DNA from: an uncultured Ignavibacteria bacterium
GTDB taxonomy: Bacteria; Bacteroidota; Ignavibacteria; SZUA-365
Length of the DNA stretch: 64,000 bases
Reading direction: 5' to 3'
Assembly (NCBI GenBank): GCA_913061095.1
Contig: CAJXVM010000024.1
Span: 1-64,000, forward strand
Position 1 is the stretch's first letter; each line of letters opens with the position of its first letter. The notes beneath the pieces are model-generated. The model was given only the letters and a program-made list of their open reading frames with translations. It had not been told where the DNA came from and ran no database searches. The position numbers and the translations under genes are program-made. Of this stretch, positions 62,897 to 64,000 are shown piece after piece.

Positions 62897-64000
62897 AACA
62901 GCACACGACGCGGATGACCCTTACGATTGACAACAAAACCGTGACCGCCGACACCGGAGCGTCCATTCTCGACGTGGCGCGCCAAAACGGCATCGACATC
63001 CCCACGCTGTGCTGGCATGAGCAGCTCTCGCCGCACGGCGGCTGCCGCATGTGCATCGTGGAAGTGGAGGGACTGAGCCATTTCCCGACCGCCTGCACCA
63101 CCCCCGCAGCCGACGGCATGATCGTGCGCACTCACACGGCGCAGATCCGGGAGATGAGGGCGGAAATCCTGCAGCTCTTTCTCAGCGAACACACCGCCAG
63201 CTGCCTCGTCTGCGACGAACAGGAGGAATGCCGCGAGTACATGTCCACGGTGCGCAAGGCCGGAGTCACCACCGGCTGCCGCTACTGTCCCAAGGACGGC
63301 CAGTGCGAGCTGCAGGCGGTCACCGAGTCGCTCGGGGTGCGCGACATCATCTATCCGATTTACTACCGCGGCATCCCCGTCGAGACGGAGGACCCGTTCT
63401 ACGACCGCGACTACAATCTCTGCATCCTCTGCGGACGCTGCGTGCGCATGTGCCAGGAGGTGCGGCTCGCCGACGTCCTCGCATACAAGCACCGGGGACG
63501 CGACGCCATCATCGGTCCCGCCTTCGCCCGCACGCATCTCGAAGCCGGCTGCGAATTCTGCGGCGCCTGTGTGTCGGTGTGTCCCACGGGCACCCTGCGC
63601 GAAAAGGCACGCGCCTGGGAGGGCGCGCCGGACCGTGAGGAAATCACCACGTGTACATTCTGCGGCGTGGGCTGCCAGGTGCGGCTTCTCGTCAAGGAGG
63701 ACCGCATCATTGGCAGCCTGCCCGCGGACGATCCCACAGTCAACCAGGGCCAGCTCTGCGTGAAGGGACGCTTCTGCAACACCGAGCTGGTCAACGGGCA
63801 TCAGCGCATCCGGCACCCCTACCGGCGCGAGAACGACATCGCGTGGGATGTCTCCTGGGATGCGGCCTTCGAGCTGATCGCGGAGAAACTGCGGTCCAGC
63901 GCGCCGGAGCGCACGGGCATGCTCGTCTCGTCAAATCTGACAAACGAGGATCTCTACGTCGCGCAGAAATTCATGCGCGTGGTGATGAAAACACATCACA
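62893..64000 (+). CDS. NuoG/formate-dehydrogenase-like molybdopterin subunit, partial (cut by window end)
   Basis: 369 codons visible. N-terminal [2Fe-2S] domain (LCWHEQLSPHGGCRMC plus Cys68), His-Cys [4Fe-4S] (SEHTASCLVCDEQEEC), an extra cluster motif (CRYCPKDGQCELQ), two ferredoxin-type [4Fe-4S] motifs (CILCGRCVRMCQEV, CEFCGACVSVCP), then TCTFCGVGCQV with LCVKGRF, the [4Fe-4S] motif of molybdopterin oxidoreductases, followed by DVSWDAAFELIAEKL. Thus the catalytic half is molybdopterin/formate-dehydrogenase-like and not an H-cluster domain. It would pair with the NuoE- and NuoF-like subunits to link formate to NAD(P) and perhaps ferredoxin. The Sec/Cys active site lies beyond the window, so the substrate is not confirmed. 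Confidence 0.85.
   Translation, partial: MKQHTTRMTLTIDNKTVTADTGASILDVARQNGIDIPTLCWHEQLSPHGGCRMCIVEVEGLSHFPTACTTPAADGMIVRTHTAQIREMRAEILQLFLSEHTASCLVCDEQEECREYMSTVRKAGVTTGCRYCPKDGQCELQAVTESLGVRDIIYPIYYRGIPVETEDPFYDRDYNLCILCGRCVRMCQEVRLADVLAYKHRGRDAIIGPAFARTHLEAGCEFCGACVSVCPTGTLREKARAWEGAPDREEITTCTFCGVGCQVRLLVKEDRIIGSLPADDPTVNQGQLCVKGRFCNTELVNGHQRIRHPYRRENDIAWDVSWDAAFELIAEKLRSSAPERTGMLVSSNLTNEDLYVAQKFMRVVMKTHH

Overview
The window looks like chromosome of an FCB-group bacterium (Ignavibacteria, Kapabacteria or a relative; inferred, not proven). About ten predicted secreted proteins end in the NYPNPFNP-type C-terminal sorting domain of type IX secretion (T9SS). Lipoproteins are common, the DNA is moderately GC-rich, and several promoters look like plain sigma70 (TTGACA-N17-TAnnnT). 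I saw no rRNA, tRNA or CRISPR array. Nearly all sequence is explained by about 31 protein genes, a few gene relics and short intergenic hairpins.

Layout. 1-350: probable end of an insertion sequence with 23-bp terminal repeats. 356-4626 (minus): PQQ-type propeller lipoprotein, BNR-repeat lipoprotein, secreted beta-helix protein. 5043-8916 (plus): two tandem tail-fiber-like surface proteins with S74 self-cleaving chaperone domains, plus a small T9SS cargo. 9136-15228 (minus): a giant SBBP/FN3 T9SS protein. 15.2-15.9 kb: relics of a two-component system. 15902-22165 (plus): two BNR T9SS paralogues, an S41 protease, a TIG/FISUMP lipoprotein. 22.2-27.5 kb: T9SS relic, a subtilisin with HYR domains, a Ycf48-like relic, a C-type lectin T9SS protein. 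27569-29301 (minus): LytS/LytTR two-component pair.

29685-44864 is a self-contained beta-glucan (probably laminarin-type) utilisation locus. A minus-strand operon encodes a glucan-binding-like lipoprotein, a ROK regulator, a GH16 lipoprotein with EIDIME motif, a sugar transporter fused in one polypeptide to a GH3 beta-glucosidase, and a T9SS protein carrying the same binding-like modules. Divergent from it are a clan-A TIM-barrel glycosidase fused to a predicted outer-membrane beta-barrel, and a second GH3. No SusC/SusD pair is present. The two divergent promoters are near mirror images, each TTGACA-N17-TAnnTT followed at once by CGAACAAAGT, a good candidate for the ROK operator.

45007-50980 (plus): tripartite RND efflux operon (TolC, adaptor, pump) ending in a small PII-like protein. 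51400-56898 (plus): a GVYG-repeat surface protein and a propeller/ASH-domain T9SS protein. 57338-64000 (plus): a redox operon with a zinc-ribbon protein, a DRTGG protein, a DRTGG-HATPase protein, an [FeFe]-hydrogenase-like protein with degenerate H-cluster ligands, NuoE-like and NuoF-like subunits, and the start of a NuoG/formate-dehydrogenase-like molybdopterin subunit cut by the window edge. A 24-bp palindrome sits inside its probable promoter.

Most interesting: the transporter-GH3 fusion, the glycosidase-barrel fusion, their shared mirror-image control region, the degenerate hydrogenase beside a formate-dehydrogenase-type complex, and a dispersed 3'-end repeat family.
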